From assembly GCF_014270065.1 (NCBI RefSeq), contig NZ_JACNME010000011.1, positions 62,001 to 126,000 of the forward strand: DNA of 64,000 nucleotides, written 5' to 3'. The translations under genes and the position numbers were made by a program. Shown here piece after piece: positions 1-9,100 of the stretch (position 1 is its first letter; every line of letters begins with the position of its first letter). The notes below the pieces were generated by a model. It saw only the letters and a list, made by a program, of their open reading frames with translations, did no database searches and was not told where the DNA came from. The stretch comes from Quadrisphaera sp. RL12-1S (GTDB lineage Bacteria > Actinomycetota > Actinomycetes > Actinomycetales > Quadrisphaeraceae).

Positions 1-1828
1 GCCAGCCGTCGGTGGTGTTGTACAGGCACAGCAGGTCGCCCACGGGGTGGCGGCGCAGCACGGGCAGCACGCCCGGGTCGTGCAGCTCCAGCACCTGCGA
101 GGGCACCGAGGCGTGCAGGTGCGGCAGCGAGGCGCGCACCTGCGCCAGGTGGCGCACCCCGGCGAAGAGCCGCCCGGGCACGGTCGCCTCGTCGTGGCGG
201 GCGGCCAGGGCGCCCTCGTCCATCCACGGGCGGTGCGCCCAGCGGTTGTCGGCCTCGTGACCGGGCTCGGACGCCCACGCGTCGTCTCCCCGCAGGCCCA
301 GCTCGTCACCCATCCAGAGGACGGGGATGCCTCCCCAGCCCATGACCAGCGCGTGGCCGAGGAGCACCTTCGCGATCCCCGCCTCGACACCGGCGCGGTC
401 ACCGGCGACCTGCGCGTCCACGAGTCCGGTCAGGGCCGCCGTGGAGCCGGAGATGCGGCGGTCGCGGGTGACGGGGTTCTCCTGGAAGACCAGCCCCCGC
501 GCCGTCGACCCGGGGAAGGAGCCGCTGAACCAGTCGGACAGGAACGCCCGGTGGTCGAACCCGTTCAGGCCCACCGCGGCCGCGTCCTCGTCGCTGACGG
601 CCCAGCCGATGTCGTCGTGGCAGCGCACGTAGGTGATCCACGCCGAGCTGGTGGGCGCGGGGGGCAGCGAGCGCAGCGCGTGCGCGGCCAGGCGGGCGTC
701 CTGCGAGGCGATCATCGACCAGAACTGGACCATGAGCGTGTTGTGGTAGGCCAGGTCGGAGACCCGGCCGTGGTGCTCGCCCTGCCCCAGGTAGGCGACC
801 AGCTGCTGCGGCGAGACGATCGCCTCGGCCTTGAGGAGCACGCCGGGGCACACGACGCGGGTCAGGGCGCGCAGCACCTGGGTGAGGCTGTGGACCTCGG
901 GCTGGTTCTGGCAGTCGGTGCCCAGGCGCTTCCAGATGAAGGCGATGGCGTCCAGCCGGAGCACCTCGACACCGAGGTTGGCCAGGAAGAGCACGATCTC
1001 GGCGTACTCGACCAGCACGTCGGGGTTGGACCAGTCGACGTCCCACTGGAAGCTGTTGAAGGTGGTCCAGACCCACCCCTGGAGCTCCTCGTCCCAGGTG
1101 AAGTTGCCGGGCGCGAAGTCGGGGAAGACCTCCGGCAGCGTGCGCTCGTAGGCGTCGGGGACGGCGCGGTCGGGGTGGACGTGGAAGTAGGCGCGGTACC
1201 GGGGGTCGCCCTCGCGGGCCTTGCGGGCCCACTCGTGCTCGCGCGCCACGTGGTTGAGCACGAGGTCCAGCACGAGGGACGTCCCCTGGGCCCGCAGCGC
1301 GCGGGCCAGGTCGCGCAGGTCCTCGACGTCGCCGAGGTCGGGGCGCACCGCCCGGTAGTCGGCCACCGCGTAGCCGCCGTCGCTGTCACCCTCGCGGGGC
1401 TGCAGGACCGGCATGAGGTGGAGGTAGGTGACGCCCAGCTCGCGCAGGTGCTCCAGGCGCCCCCGGACCCCGCGCAGGTCCCGGGCGTACCGCTCGGTGT
1501 ACGCGGCGTACCCGAGCATGGACGGCTCCTGGAACCAGTCAGGTCGCAGGGTGCGGGCCAGGTCGAGGCGGTGCAGCTCCGGCTCGCGCTCGGCGTAGGC
1601 GGAGGCGGCGGCGCGCAGCAGGCGCCGCTCCGACGCGGCGGCGACCTCGGGTGCGTGGACGGCCGTCAGACCGGCCCGCAGGTCAGGCCACCAGCGCTCC
1701 ACGCGCAGGGAGAAGAGCTGGCGCCGCTCCTCGGACAGCCCGGCGAGCACGTCACCGGCGACCTCGCCCAGGAGCACCTGGAGCTCGCCGGCCCCGTCCC
1801 TGGAGCCGCCCACCTGCACCACGTCCAC
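1..1828 (-). CDS. amylosucrase (GH13), C-terminus cut by the left edge
   Basis: A GH13 transglucosidase of the amylosucrase type, which builds alpha-1,4-glucan from sucrose. The product matches the family over 609 codons, against about 640 in typical members, so only some 30 residues are missing beyond base 1. Family signatures include [12 protein letters not shown] and RCHDDIGW. The catalytic set is complete: nucleophile Asp293 in LRLDAIAF, acid/base Glu335 in KAEAIV, and transition-state Asp405 in HDDIGW, all at nearly the spacing of the Neisseria enzyme. The GTG start was chosen because GGAGG lies five bases upstream. No signal peptide is seen, so it is probably cytoplasmic. A sucrose or trehalose synthase-like relative is less likely given the amylosucrase-specific motifs. 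Confidence 0.9.
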   Translation of the reverse strand, partial: MDVVQVGGSRDGAGELQVLLGEVAGDVLAGLSEERRQLFSLRVERWWPDLRAGLTAVHAPEVAAASERRLLRAAASAYAEREPELHRLDLARTLRPDWFQEPSMLGYAAYTERYARDLRGVRGRLEHLRELGVTYLHLMPVLQPREGDSDGGYAVADYRAVRPDLGDVEDLRDLARALRAQGTSLVLDLVLNHVAREHEWARKAREGDPRYRAYFHVHPDRAVPDAYERTLPEVFPDFAPGNFTWDEELQGWVWTTFNSFQWDVDWSNPDVLVEYAEIVLFLANLGVEVLRLDAIAFIWKRLGTDCQNQPEVHSLTQVLRALTRVVCPGVLLKAEAIVSPQQLVAYLGQGEHHGRVSDLAYHNTLMVQFWSMIASQDARLAAHALRSLPPAPTSSAWITYVRCHDDIGWAVSDEDAAAVGLNGFDHRAFLSDWFSGSFPGSTARGLVFQENPVTRDRRISGSTAALTGLVDAQVAGDRAGVEAGIAKVLLGHALVMGWGGIPVLWMGDELGLRGDDAWASEPGHEADNRWAHRPWMDEGALAARHDEATVPGRLFAGVRHLAQVRASLPHLHASVPSQVLELHDPGVLPVLRRHPVGDLLCLYNTTDGW

Positions 1829-1937
1829 CAACGCCTCCCGCTCGGCTGCGCCGGCCGCTGCGGCGCGGCCGACACGCTATCCATCGGCGCACCCGCGGCC
1901 CAGGTGGTGGGGAACCACCCGGGGGACCCCGAGCACG

Positions 1938-1971
1938 ACCGCAGCCCCACCCGTTCGGGTGGGGCTGCGGT
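1938..1971. terminator. strong hairpin between amylosucrase and the GlsB-type gene
   Basis: A perfect 16-bp inverted repeat (arm ACCGCAGCCCCACCCG, two-base centre). It lies downstream of the minus-strand gene ending at 2040 and upstream of the amylosucrase start, so it probably ends the 2040-2312 transcript. No U-tract is present, as is common in high-GC actinomycetes. Confidence 0.75.
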
Positions 1972-2039
1972 GGGCAGGGGACGCGCTCGGCTCGACGACC
2001 CCTCCAGGGCTGCGGCGCGGGGCGGTGCCCCGCGAGCCG

Positions 2040-2312
2040 TCAGGCGCGGCTGTGGCTGCGGCCGCGGGTGGCCTGGTAGATGGCCAGCACGATGATCGAG
2101 CCGATGATCGAGCCGATCCAGCTGGCGGGCTGGACGAAGCCCGTCCCGCCGCGGAAGAGGAGGTAGGCGAGGAAGCCGCCGACGAAGGAGCCGACGATGC
2201 CGAGCAGGAGCGTGCCGCCGACGCCCAGGCCGGAGCGGCCGGGCACGACCAGGCGCGCGATGTAGCCGGCGATGATGCCGATGATGATGAGGCCGATGAT
2301 GGTTCCGAGCAT
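2040..2312 (-). CDS. GlsB/YeaQ/YmgE family stress-response membrane protein
   Basis: A 90-residue integral membrane protein of the transglycosylase-associated (GlsB/YeaQ/YmgE) family. It opens with a hydrophobic, glycine-rich segment (LGTIIGLIIIGIIAGYIARL) followed by the family's GRSGLGVGGTLLLGIVGSF-type motif and a third hydrophobic helix near the C-terminus, for three predicted membrane segments. Family length is usually 80-90 residues, so it is complete. Members are commonly stress-induced, but the molecular role is not established. The ATG start sits behind a weak AGGG. It is transcribed away from the zinc regulator at 2448, with a 135-bp divergent promoter region between them. Confidence 0.85.
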   Translation of the reverse strand: MLGTIIGLIIIGIIAGYIARLVVPGRSGLGVGGTLLLGIVGSFVGGFLAYLLFRGGTGFVQPASWIGSIIGSIIVLAIYQATRGRSHSRA

Positions 2313-2447
2313 GGCGTCCGCCCTGGTGGAGAGTCGTTTTCTGGCGGTCTCGACGGTAGGCCCGCAGGCCGGTCCCGGCATCTCGAGATCGGGCCGGCGC
2401 CAGGTCGCCGGAGCCTGTCGCGCTGCTCGCGCGTGAGATGATGGACG

Positions 2448-2888
2448 GTGATGACCGAGGCAGCACCACCCCGCGACCGCCCTGCTCAGCGCCGCACCGG
2501 ACGCCAGCGGGCGGCGGTCGCCGCGATGCTCGACTCCGAGCCGAGCTTCACCTCGGCGCAGGACCTCTACGCCCGCCTGCGCGAGCAGGGCAACCCCATC
2601 GGCCTGGCCACCGTCTACCGCGCCCTGCAGGCGCTGGTGGAGGACGGCGAGGTGGACGTGCTGCGCACCGGGGAGGACGGCGAGGCGGTCTACCGCCGCT
2701 GCAGCACGGGGCACCACCACCACCTCGTCTGCCGCCGCTGCGGGCGCGCGGAGGAGGTCGAGGGCTCCGCCGTGGAGGCGTGGGCCCGCACCACGGCCGC
2801 GGCCCACGGCTTCACCGACGTCGACCACGTGGTGGAGATCTTCGGGACCTGCAGCGACTGCGCGCACGCGCAGCGCGACCAGTCCTGA
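2448..2888 (+). CDS. zur: Fur-family regulator, Zur type
   Basis: A metal-dependent repressor of the Fur superfamily, 145-146 residues, the usual length. An N-terminal winged helix covers about residues 15-85 (FTSAQDLYARLREQGNPIGLATVYRAL). The C-terminal dimerisation half has the metal motifs GHHHHLVC, CRRCG and CSDC, which form sensory and structural zinc sites. The Zur assignment rests on context: it is followed at once by znuA-znuC-znuB with a Zur-like operator between. A GATGAT hexamer five bases before the GTG suggests a leaderless start at 2448 (ATG at 2451 is the alternative). A general Fur or peroxide-sensing role is unlikely because a separate furA-katG pair exists at 36603. Confidence 0.88.
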   Translation: MMTEAAPPRDRPAQRRTGRQRAAVAAMLDSEPSFTSAQDLYARLREQGNPIGLATVYRALQALVEDGEVDVLRTGEDGEAVYRRCSTGHHHHLVCRRCGRAEEVEGSAVEAWARTTAAAHGFTDVDHVVEIFGTCSDCAHAQRDQS

Positions 2889-2973
2889 CAGCGGCCCGCG
2901 CGGCTCACGGGTGCAGCGCGGTGGACCCGCCGTGCGCGCGGCCACCCGTGACCCTCGGACCGCGCGCACGCTC

Positions 2974-2993
2974 TAGGATGAGAAGCGTTATCA
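2974..2993 (+). promoter_or_regulatory. Zur box overlapping the znuA -10 element
   Basis: The 15-mer TGAGAAGCGTTATCA at 2979-2993 is a near-palindrome (TGA-N9-TCA with GAA/TTA inner parts) close to the actinobacterial Zur consensus TGAAAATGATTTTCA. It touches a -10-like TAGGAT at 2974-2979 and lies 30 bases before the znuA start. A repressor bound here would block polymerase, so the layout fits zinc repression of znuACB. Confidence 0.75.
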
Positions 2994-3022
2994 GTCTTCT
3001 CCGCACCCCCTGGAGGCCCTCC

Positions 3023-3964
3023 GTGTCGTTCCCCCTGCGCCCGGGCGCCGCGCTCGTCGCCGGCGCCGCTCTCCTCGCCCTGACCGGGTGCGGCAGCAGC
3101 AGCACCGCGGCCGGCGCGCCGACGAGCTCCGCCGGGGGCAGCACGGCGTCGTCGGGGACCCTCCAGGTGGTGGCCTCCACGGACGTCTGGGGCGACGTGG
3201 CGAAGTCCGTCGGGGGCGACGCCGTGCAGGTGACCTCCTTCATCAGCGACCCCAGCCAGGACCCGCACTCCTACGAGGCCTCCGCGCGCAACCAGCTCGC
3301 TGTGAAGTCCGCCGCCGTGATCGTCGAGAACGGGGGCGGCTACGACGACTTCATGGAGAAGCTCGTCTCGGCCGCTGGCAGCACGGCTCCGGTCGTCAAC
3401 GCCGTGGACGTCTCCGGCAAGGCCACCTCCGCCGGGGACGAGCTGAACGAGCACGTCTGGTACGACCTGCCGACCACCGCCAAGGTGGCCGAGGCCATCG
3501 CCGAGCAGCTGGGGAAGGCCGACCCGGCGCAGGCGGCGACCTTCACCGCCAACGCCAAGGCCTTCGCCGACGGACTGGCCCCGCTCGAGGCGCAGGAGGC
3601 GCAGGTGGCCTCGAAGGCGGCGGGGACGAAGGTCGGCATCACGGAGCCCGTCCCGGACTACCTGCTGGAGGCGATGGGCCTGCAGGTCGCCACGCCCCCG
3701 GCGTTCTCCGAGGCCGTGGAGGAGGGCACCGACGTCTCCCCCGCCGTGCTGGCCCAGACCGAGGCCCAGTACACCGACAAGGAGGTGAGGGCGCTGGTCT
3801 ACAACGAGCAGACCACCGGCGCCGAGACCGACGCGGTGAAGGCCGCGGCCACCGCCGCGGGCATCCCGGTCGTCCCCGTCACCGAGACGCTGCCCGACGG
3901 TGACACCTACACCGCGTGGATGAGCGCCAACATCTCCGCCATCCGCACCGCCGTCGGGCTGTGA
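3023..3964 (+). CDS. znuA: zinc ABC transporter substrate-binding lipoprotein
   Basis: A cluster A-I metal-binding lipoprotein of 313 residues that captures zinc at the cell surface for ZnuBC. A signal peptide with lipobox LTGC ends near residue 22, followed by a Ser/Ala/Gly-rich linker and the two-lobed ZnuA fold. Candidate metal ligands are the His in DPHSYE, the His in NEHVWYD, and acidic residues nearer the C-terminus. The His-rich loop found in some ZnuA proteins is absent. The GTG start was chosen for TGGAGG seven bases upstream and because it puts the signal peptide at the N-terminus. The stop overlaps the znuC start (GTGA), so the genes are translationally coupled. A manganese SBP is possible but the Zur box favours zinc. 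Confidence 0.88.
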   Translation: MSFPLRPGAALVAGAALLALTGCGSSSTAAGAPTSSAGGSTASSGTLQVVASTDVWGDVAKSVGGDAVQVTSFISDPSQDPHSYEASARNQLAVKSAAVIVENGGGYDDFMEKLVSAAGSTAPVVNAVDVSGKATSAGDELNEHVWYDLPTTAKVAEAIAEQLGKADPAQAATFTANAKAFADGLAPLEAQEAQVASKAAGTKVGITEPVPDYLLEAMGLQVATPPAFSEAVEEGTDVSPAVLAQTEAQYTDKEVRALVYNEQTTGAETDAVKAAATAAGIPVVPVTETLPDGDTYTAWMSANISAIRTAVGL

Positions 3965-4818
3965 GCACCGGTCCGGCGCCCGGCCGCGGCCCGGTCCTCT
4001 CGCTGCGGGGGGCCGGGCTGCGCTACGGGGAGCACGAGGTCTGGCGGGACCTGGACCTCGACGTCCACCCCGGGGAGCTGGTCGCCGTGCTGGGGCCCAA
4101 CGGCTCGGGCAAGACGAGCCTCGTGCGCGCGGTGCTGGGCCAGCAGCCGCTCACGGACGGGAGCGTGGAGGTGCAGGGCCGTGCGCCGCGGGCGGGCTCG
4201 GCGTCCATCGGCTACGTGCCGCAGCAGCGCCTGATCGACCCCATGACGCCGCTGCGCGCGCGCGACCTGGTGCGTCAGGGCATCGACGGCCACCGGTGGG
4301 GCGTCCCGCTGCCGAGCAGGAAGGTGCGGACCCGCGTGGACGACCTCCTCGCCTCCGTCGGGGCGACCGCCTACGGCGACGTGCCCGTGGGCCTGCTGTC
4401 CGGCGGGGAGCAGCAGCGCATCCGCATCGCCCAGGCGGTCGCCACCGACCCGGCGCTCCTGCTGTGCGACGAGCCCCTGCTCTCCCTCGACCTGGCCCAC
4501 CAGCGCGAGGTGGTCGGGGTGGTCGACAGCCGGCGCCGCACCGGCACGGCCGTCCTCTTCGTGACCCACGAGATCAACCCCGTCCTCGACGTCGTCGACA
4601 AGGTCCTCTACCTGGCCCCGGCCGGCCACCGGGTCGGCACGCCCGACGAGGTGCTGACCTCGGAGTCGCTGACGGAGCTGTACGGCACCCGCGTGGAGGT
4701 CCTCCGGCACGCCGGCCGCGTGCTCATCGCCGCCACGGGCGAGCACGTCAGCCGCTACGGCACCCGGCCCTCCGCCGACCACGCCCACCACCCCCACGAC
4801 GAGGAGCGACCCGCATGA
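3961..4818 (+). CDS. znuC: zinc ABC transporter ATP-binding protein
   Basis: The ATPase subunit of the zinc importer, 285 residues. Walker A is GPNGSGKTS, the signature is LSGGEQQR, Walker B is LLLCDEP and the switch histidine is in VTHE. All are intact and in the usual order. The GTG start at 3961 overlaps the znuA stop by four bases and the gene's own stop overlaps znuB in ATGA, so znuA-C-B is one coupled operon. The C-terminal tail is His-rich (DHAHHPHDEE), which could buffer zinc near the transporter; that is inference. Confidence 0.9.
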   Translation: MSTGPAPGRGPVLSLRGAGLRYGEHEVWRDLDLDVHPGELVAVLGPNGSGKTSLVRAVLGQQPLTDGSVEVQGRAPRAGSASIGYVPQQRLIDPMTPLRARDLVRQGIDGHRWGVPLPSRKVRTRVDDLLASVGATAYGDVPVGLLSGGEQQRIRIAQAVATDPALLLCDEPLLSLDLAHQREVVGVVDSRRRTGTAVLFVTHEINPVLDVVDKVLYLAPAGHRVGTPDEVLTSESLTELYGTRVEVLRHAGRVLIAATGEHVSRYGTRPSADHAHHPHDEERPA

Positions 4819-5723
4819 GCTGGGACGCCGTCATCAACTTCGACGACTACTCGCGGCTGCTGCCGCTGGTCACCAACTCGCTGTGGGCGGCGGCCGCGCT
4901 CGGGCTGGTGGGCGGGCTCGTCGGGGTGCTCGTGACCGCCCGCGACATGGCCTTCGCCGTCCACGGGATCTCCGAGCTGAGCTTCGCGGGGGCGGCGGCC
5001 GCGCTGCTGGTCGGGGTCGACGTGGTGCTGGGGTCGGTGGTCGGCTCGCTGCTCGCCGCGGTGCTCATCGGGCTCCTGGGCGTGAGGGCCCGCGACAGGA
5101 ACTCGATCATCGGCGTCCTCATGCCGTTCGGGCTGGGGCTGGGCGTCCTCTTCCTGGCCCTGTACCCGGGGCGCTCGGCCAACAAGTTCGGCCTGCTCAC
5201 CGGCCAGGTCGTGGCCGTGGACGACCCGCAGCTGCTCACCATGCTCGCCACGGCCGCCGTGGTGCTGGCGGTCCTGGCCGTGGTGTGGCGGCCTCTGCTG
5301 TTCGCCAGCGTCGACCCCGCCGGCGCGGCGGCGCGCGGCGTGCCCGTGCGCGCCCTGTCGCTGGTCTTCATGGTGGTGCTCGGCCTCTCGGTGGCCATGG
5401 CGGTGCAGGTGGTGGGCGCGCTGCTGGTCCTCTCGCTGCTCATCACCCCGGCAGCCGCCGCCACCCGGGTGTCGGCCTCCCCGCTGTGGGTCCCCGTCCT
5501 CTCGGTGGCCTTCGCGGTCACCTCGGCCGTCGGCGGGATCCTGCTGGCTCTGGGGGGCACGGTGCCCATCAGCCCCTTCGTCACCACGATCTCGTTCGCC
5601 ATCTACGTGGTGTGCCGGGTGGTCGGCGCCCGCCGCGGCCGGCGCGGCTGGACCCGGCGCCGTCCCGCCCCCGCGCCCGCCGAGGCCGAGCAGCCGGCCG
5701 GGCTGGCCGGGTCGCCGGTCTGA
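4815..5723 (+). CDS. znuB: zinc ABC transporter permease
   Basis: The membrane subunit of the zinc importer (ABC-3 family), 302 residues with about eight hydrophobic segments. Typical features include an internal RDRNSIIGVLMPFGLGLGVLF stretch with the conserved small-residue pattern and the late LLVLSLLITPAAAA helix. The C-terminal 35 residues are an Arg/Pro-rich cytoplasmic tail. It starts inside the znuC stop and is followed by a strong hairpin, so it closes the operon. Confidence 0.9.
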   Translation: MSWDAVINFDDYSRLLPLVTNSLWAAAALGLVGGLVGVLVTARDMAFAVHGISELSFAGAAAALLVGVDVVLGSVVGSLLAAVLIGLLGVRARDRNSIIGVLMPFGLGLGVLFLALYPGRSANKFGLLTGQVVAVDDPQLLTMLATAAVVLAVLAVVWRPLLFASVDPAGAAARGVPVRALSLVFMVVLGLSVAMAVQVVGALLVLSLLITPAAAATRVSASPLWVPVLSVAFAVTSAVGGILLALGGTVPISPFVTTISFAIYVVCRVVGARRGRRGWTRRRPAPAPAEAEQPAGLAGSPV

Positions 5724-5733
5724 CGGCCTGACG

Positions 5734-5759
5734 GCCCGACGGCCTGTCGGCCGTCGGGC
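5734..5759 (+). terminator. znuACB operon terminator
   Basis: An 11-bp perfect stem (GCCCGACGGCC) with a TGTC loop starts ten bases after the znuB stop. It is placed to end the zinc operon before the methyltransferase gene. Confidence 0.7.
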
Positions 5760-5779
5760 GAGGGGGCAGGCTGGGCCCC

Positions 5780-6571
5780 GTGCTGGAGGTCCGCGGAGGT
5801 CTCGTGCGGCGGCTGCGGGCCGCCGGGTGCGTCTTCGCCGAGGAGGAGGCCGACCTCCTGCTCGCGCAGGCCAGCTCGGCCGGTGGCCTCGAGGCGCTGG
5901 TGCGTCGCCGCGAGGGCGGTGAGCCGCTGGAGCTGGTCCTGGGGTGGGCGGCCTTCGCGGGCCTGCGCGTGGGCACCGCCGCGGGGGTCTTCGTGCCGCG
6001 TCGGCGCAGCGAGCTGCTCGTGCGCGAGGGCCTCGGGGCCCTCGCCGGCGCGCACGCCGCCGTCGTCGTCGACCTGTGCTGCGGGACGGGCGCGGTGGGG
6101 CTGGCGGTGGCGGTCGCCGCCGCGCGCGCAGGGGTGGCCGTGCGGCTGCACGCCGCCGACGTCGACCCGCTGGCCACGGCCTGCGCCGCCCAGAACCTGC
6201 GGGACGTCCCCGGAGCGCAGGTGCACACCGGGGACCTCTTCGCGGCGCTGCCCGGCGCGCTGCGCGGTCGGGTGGACCTGCTGCTGGTCAACGCGCCCTA
6301 CGTGCCCACCGGGCGGGTGGCCCTCATGCCGCCGGAGGCCCGCGACCACGAGCCCCTGACCGCCCTGGACGGCGGGGCGGACGGCCTGGACGTGCACCGC
6401 CGGGTGGCGGCCGGTGCGGGGACCTGGCTCGCGCCCGGCGGGGCGCTGGTGCTGGAGACGAGCGAGCCGCAGGCCGCGGGGACGCTGGCCGCCTGCCGCG
6501 CCGGCGGGCTGAGCGCGACGGCCGTCCACGACGACGACCTGGAGGCGTCGTGCGTGCTCGCCAGGGCCTAG
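5780..6571 (+). CDS. putative N5-glutamine methyltransferase, PrmC/HemK-like
   Basis: A class I SAM-dependent methyltransferase of 263 residues resembling PrmC/HemK, which methylates the GGQ glutamine of release factors. Motif I is VVDLCCGTGAVGLAVA near residues 95-110. The substrate motif NPPY appears as NAPYVPTGRV, a conservative variant also seen in actinobacterial paralogues. The N-terminal helical part carries the family's GEPLELVLGWAAFAGL pattern. The changed NPPY motif suggests a paralogue ('putative protein N(5)-glutamine methyltransferase') rather than the housekeeping PrmC. The GTG start at 5780 has no clear ribosome site. It stands alone after the zinc terminator. Confidence 0.75.
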   Translation: MLEVRGGLVRRLRAAGCVFAEEEADLLLAQASSAGGLEALVRRREGGEPLELVLGWAAFAGLRVGTAAGVFVPRRRSELLVREGLGALAGAHAAVVVDLCCGTGAVGLAVAVAAARAGVAVRLHAADVDPLATACAAQNLRDVPGAQVHTGDLFAALPGALRGRVDLLLVNAPYVPTGRVALMPPEARDHEPLTALDGGADGLDVHRRVAAGAGTWLAPGGALVLETSEPQAAGTLAACRAGGLSATAVHDDDLEASCVLARA

Positions 6572-6584
6572 CCTGGCGAGCACC

Positions 6585-7967
6585 GTGACAGAGCTGCTCC
6601 TCCTGCTCACCGCCGCCGCGCTGGTCGTGGCCTGCGGGCTGTTCGTGGCCGCCGAGTTCTCGCTGCTCACGGTGGACCGGGCCACGGTCGAGCGGGACGC
6701 CGAGGGCGGAGACCGCCGCGCGGCGGGCACGCTGAGCGCGCTGCGCAGCCTGTCCACGCAGCTGTCGGGCGCCCAGGTGGGCATCACCATCACCAACCTC
6801 GCCATCGGCTACCTCGCCGAGCCGGCCGTCGGGCGGCTGGTGGCGCCGTGGCTCGAGGGCGCCGGCATCACCGGGGGCGCCGCGACCGCGACGTCGCTGG
6901 CGCTGGCCCTGGCGGTCTCGACGCTCGGCACCATGGTCTTCGGCGAGCTGGTGCCGAAGAACCTCGCCATCTCCCTGCCCTACGCCACCGCCTACGCGGT
7001 CCAGGGCTTCAGCCGGGGCTTCGCCCGGGGCATGGCCTGGCCCATCCGCGCCCTCAACGGGCTGGCCGACGCGGTGCTGCGGGGCGTCTTCCGCACCGAG
7101 CCGGCCGAGGAGCTGGCGTCCGCGCGCTCCGCCGACGAGCTGCTGTCCCTGGTCCGCCGCTCGGCGGAGCAGGGGACGCTGGAGGAGGAGACCGCGGCCC
7201 TCGTGCAGCGCACCCTGGCGTTCTCCGACCGCCGTGCCGTGGACGTCATGACCCCGCGGATCAGGGTCCGCACGCTCTCCGGAGACGACGACCTCACCGA
7301 GCTGGTGGCCGCCGTCCACGACTCCGGCCGCTCCCGCTTCCCCGTGACCGGCACCGACCAGGACGACGTGCTGGGCGTGGTGCACGCGCGCCAGGCCCTG
7401 CTGGTGCCACCGGAGGAGGCCGGGTCGGTCCTCCTGCGCGACGTGGCGGTGGAGCCCGCGCTGGTGCCGGAGACCCTCGAGCTGGACGAGCTGCTCGACC
7501 AGCTCAAGGACTCGCCGCTGCAGCTGGCGGTGGTGGTGGACGAGTACGGGGGCTTCGCGGGCGTGGTCACCTTCGAGGACCTCGTGGAGGAGATCGTCGG
7601 CGAGGTGGTCGACGAGCACGACGTGGTGACCTCCGCGGTGCGGGAGGACGGCGAGGGCGGCTGGCTGGTGTCCGGGCTGCTGCGCCCCGACGAGGTAGCG
7701 GCCGGCACCGGCGTGCACCTGCCCGAGCACCCCGACTACGAGACGGTGGCAGGCCTGGTGCTGCGCGAGCTGGGGCGCCTGCCCGAGGTCGGTGCGGTGA
7801 CCCGCGTGCCCGTCACCACCGACGACGTCGACGACGACGGGCTCCCCGTCGAGCGCTGGTGCGAGCTGCGCGTGGAGGCCCGTGACGGCCTGCGCCTGGA
7901 GGGCGTGCACCTGCGCCTGCTCGAGCCGGGCGCGGTGCCCCCCGGCGGCGCGGAGGACCAGCGGTGA
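6585..7967 (+). CDS. CNNM/CorC-HlyC family membrane protein (hemolysin family), first of a pair
   Basis: A 460-residue protein with the layout of CNNM-type ion transport proteins: an N-terminal DUF21/CNNM domain with about four membrane helices (residues 1-190, including VFGELVPKNLAI), a CBS pair (about 200-330, MTPRIRVRTL and DEYGGFAGVVTFEDLVEEIVGE) and a C-terminal CorC/HlyC domain. The family is linked to magnesium or cobalt handling; the old 'hemolysin' label has little functional support. The stop overlaps the next gene by four bases (GTGA), so the two homologues are co-translated and may form a heteromer. Confidence 0.87.
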   Translation: MTELLLLLTAAALVVACGLFVAAEFSLLTVDRATVERDAEGGDRRAAGTLSALRSLSTQLSGAQVGITITNLAIGYLAEPAVGRLVAPWLEGAGITGGAATATSLALALAVSTLGTMVFGELVPKNLAISLPYATAYAVQGFSRGFARGMAWPIRALNGLADAVLRGVFRTEPAEELASARSADELLSLVRRSAEQGTLEEETAALVQRTLAFSDRRAVDVMTPRIRVRTLSGDDDLTELVAAVHDSGRSRFPVTGTDQDDVLGVVHARQALLVPPEEAGSVLLRDVAVEPALVPETLELDELLDQLKDSPLQLAVVVDEYGGFAGVVTFEDLVEEIVGEVVDEHDVVTSAVREDGEGGWLVSGLLRPDEVAAGTGVHLPEHPDYETVAGLVLRELGRLPEVGAVTRVPVTTDDVDDDGLPVERWCELRVEARDGLRLEGVHLRLLEPGAVPPGGAEDQR

Positions 7968-9031
7968 GCGACGGGCTGGCCATCGTCCTGGCGCTGGTGC
8001 TGCTGGGCCTCAACGCCTTCTTCGTGGGCGCGGAGTTCGCGGTGATCTCCGCGCGGCGCTCCTCGGTCGAGCTGCTGGCCGCGGGCGGCAGCCGCGCGGC
8101 GCGCACCACCCTCAAGGCCATGGAGGACGTCACCTCCATGCTCTCCTGCGCCCAGCTGGGCATCACCCTGTGCTCCCTCGGCCTCGGCGCCGTGGGCGAG
8201 CCCGCCGTGGCCCACCAGCTGGAGCCGCTCTTCGCCGCCGTCGGCCTGCCGGAGGCGCTGGTGCACCCGGTGGCCTTCGCGATCGCGCTCGCCCTGGTGG
8301 TGACGGCGCACGTGGTGCTCGGCGAGGTGGTGCCCAAGAACCTCGCGCTGGCGGGCCCGGACCGCGCGGCGCTCGTGCTGGCGCCGCCGCTGCGGGCGCT
8401 GGCGATGGTGCTGCGCCCGGTGATCGCGGTCTCCAACGCCATCGCGAACCTCGCGCTGCGCCTGGTCAAGGTGGAGCCGAAGGGTGAGGTGACCAGCGCG
8501 TACACCCGTGAGGAGGTGGCCGGCCTGGTGGCCGAGGCCCGCTCGGAGGGCCTCCTGGAGGAGGACGTCGAGGAGCTGACCACCGCGGCGCTCGGCTTCG
8601 CCGACCGGACGGCCGCGGCGGTGCTGCTGCCGCTCGGCTCGCTGGCCACGCTGCCGCGCGGGGCCACCGTGGCGGCCGTGCAGGACGCCGCGGCCCGCAC
8701 CGGCTTCTCCCGCTTCCCGATCGACGACGGCGCGGGCGGCCTGTCCGGCTACGTGCACGTCAAGGACGTGCTCACGCTCGACCTGCGGGCCCGGGCGGCC
8801 CAGGTGCCCTCCCGCTACGTGCGCGACCTGGCGACCGTCTCCGACGACGACGCGCTGCGCCCGGTGCTCCGGCGCATGCAGGAGACCGGCGCGCACCTGG
8901 CGCGCGTGGAGGACGCCCACGGGCAGCTGCTGGGGGTGGCGACGCTCGAGGACGTGCTCGAGGAGCTGGTGGGCGAGGTGCGGGCGGGTGCCGCGGCGTC
9001 CGCCGCTCCCGTCCCGCGCGCCACGCGCTGA
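7964..9031 (+). CDS. CNNM/CorC-HlyC family membrane protein, second of the pair
   Basis: A 355-residue homologue of its upstream neighbour: the CNNM membrane domain (VVLGEVVPKNLALAG) and a CBS pair ending in VATLEDVLEELVGEV are present, but the C-terminal CorC/HlyC domain is missing, which is the usual state of the second gene in such actinobacterial tandems. The first CBS half is degenerate (LLPLGSLATL instead of MTPR). Ion transport is the family inference; the direction and ion are not shown by sequence. Confidence 0.87.
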   Translation: MSDGLAIVLALVLLGLNAFFVGAEFAVISARRSSVELLAAGGSRAARTTLKAMEDVTSMLSCAQLGITLCSLGLGAVGEPAVAHQLEPLFAAVGLPEALVHPVAFAIALALVVTAHVVLGEVVPKNLALAGPDRAALVLAPPLRALAMVLRPVIAVSNAIANLALRLVKVEPKGEVTSAYTREEVAGLVAEARSEGLLEEDVEELTTAALGFADRTAAAVLLPLGSLATLPRGATVAAVQDAAARTGFSRFPIDDGAGGLSGYVHVKDVLTLDLRARAAQVPSRYVRDLATVSDDDALRPVLRRMQETGAHLARVEDAHGQLLGVATLEDVLEELVGEVRAGAAASAAPVPRATR

Positions 9032-9100
9032 CGGCGCGTCGTGGTCATCGCCCCGGCGTGTCGCACGGGCGGGGCCCACCGCGTGAGGGAGCGTGGACGC

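Noticed and set aside
47-2095. A 682-codon open frame on the plus strand opposite the amylosucrase gene.
   Set aside because: It is the antisense shadow of a GC-rich gene. The minus-strand frame encodes all amylosucrase motifs; the plus-strand product is low-complexity Arg/Gly/Val/Gln.
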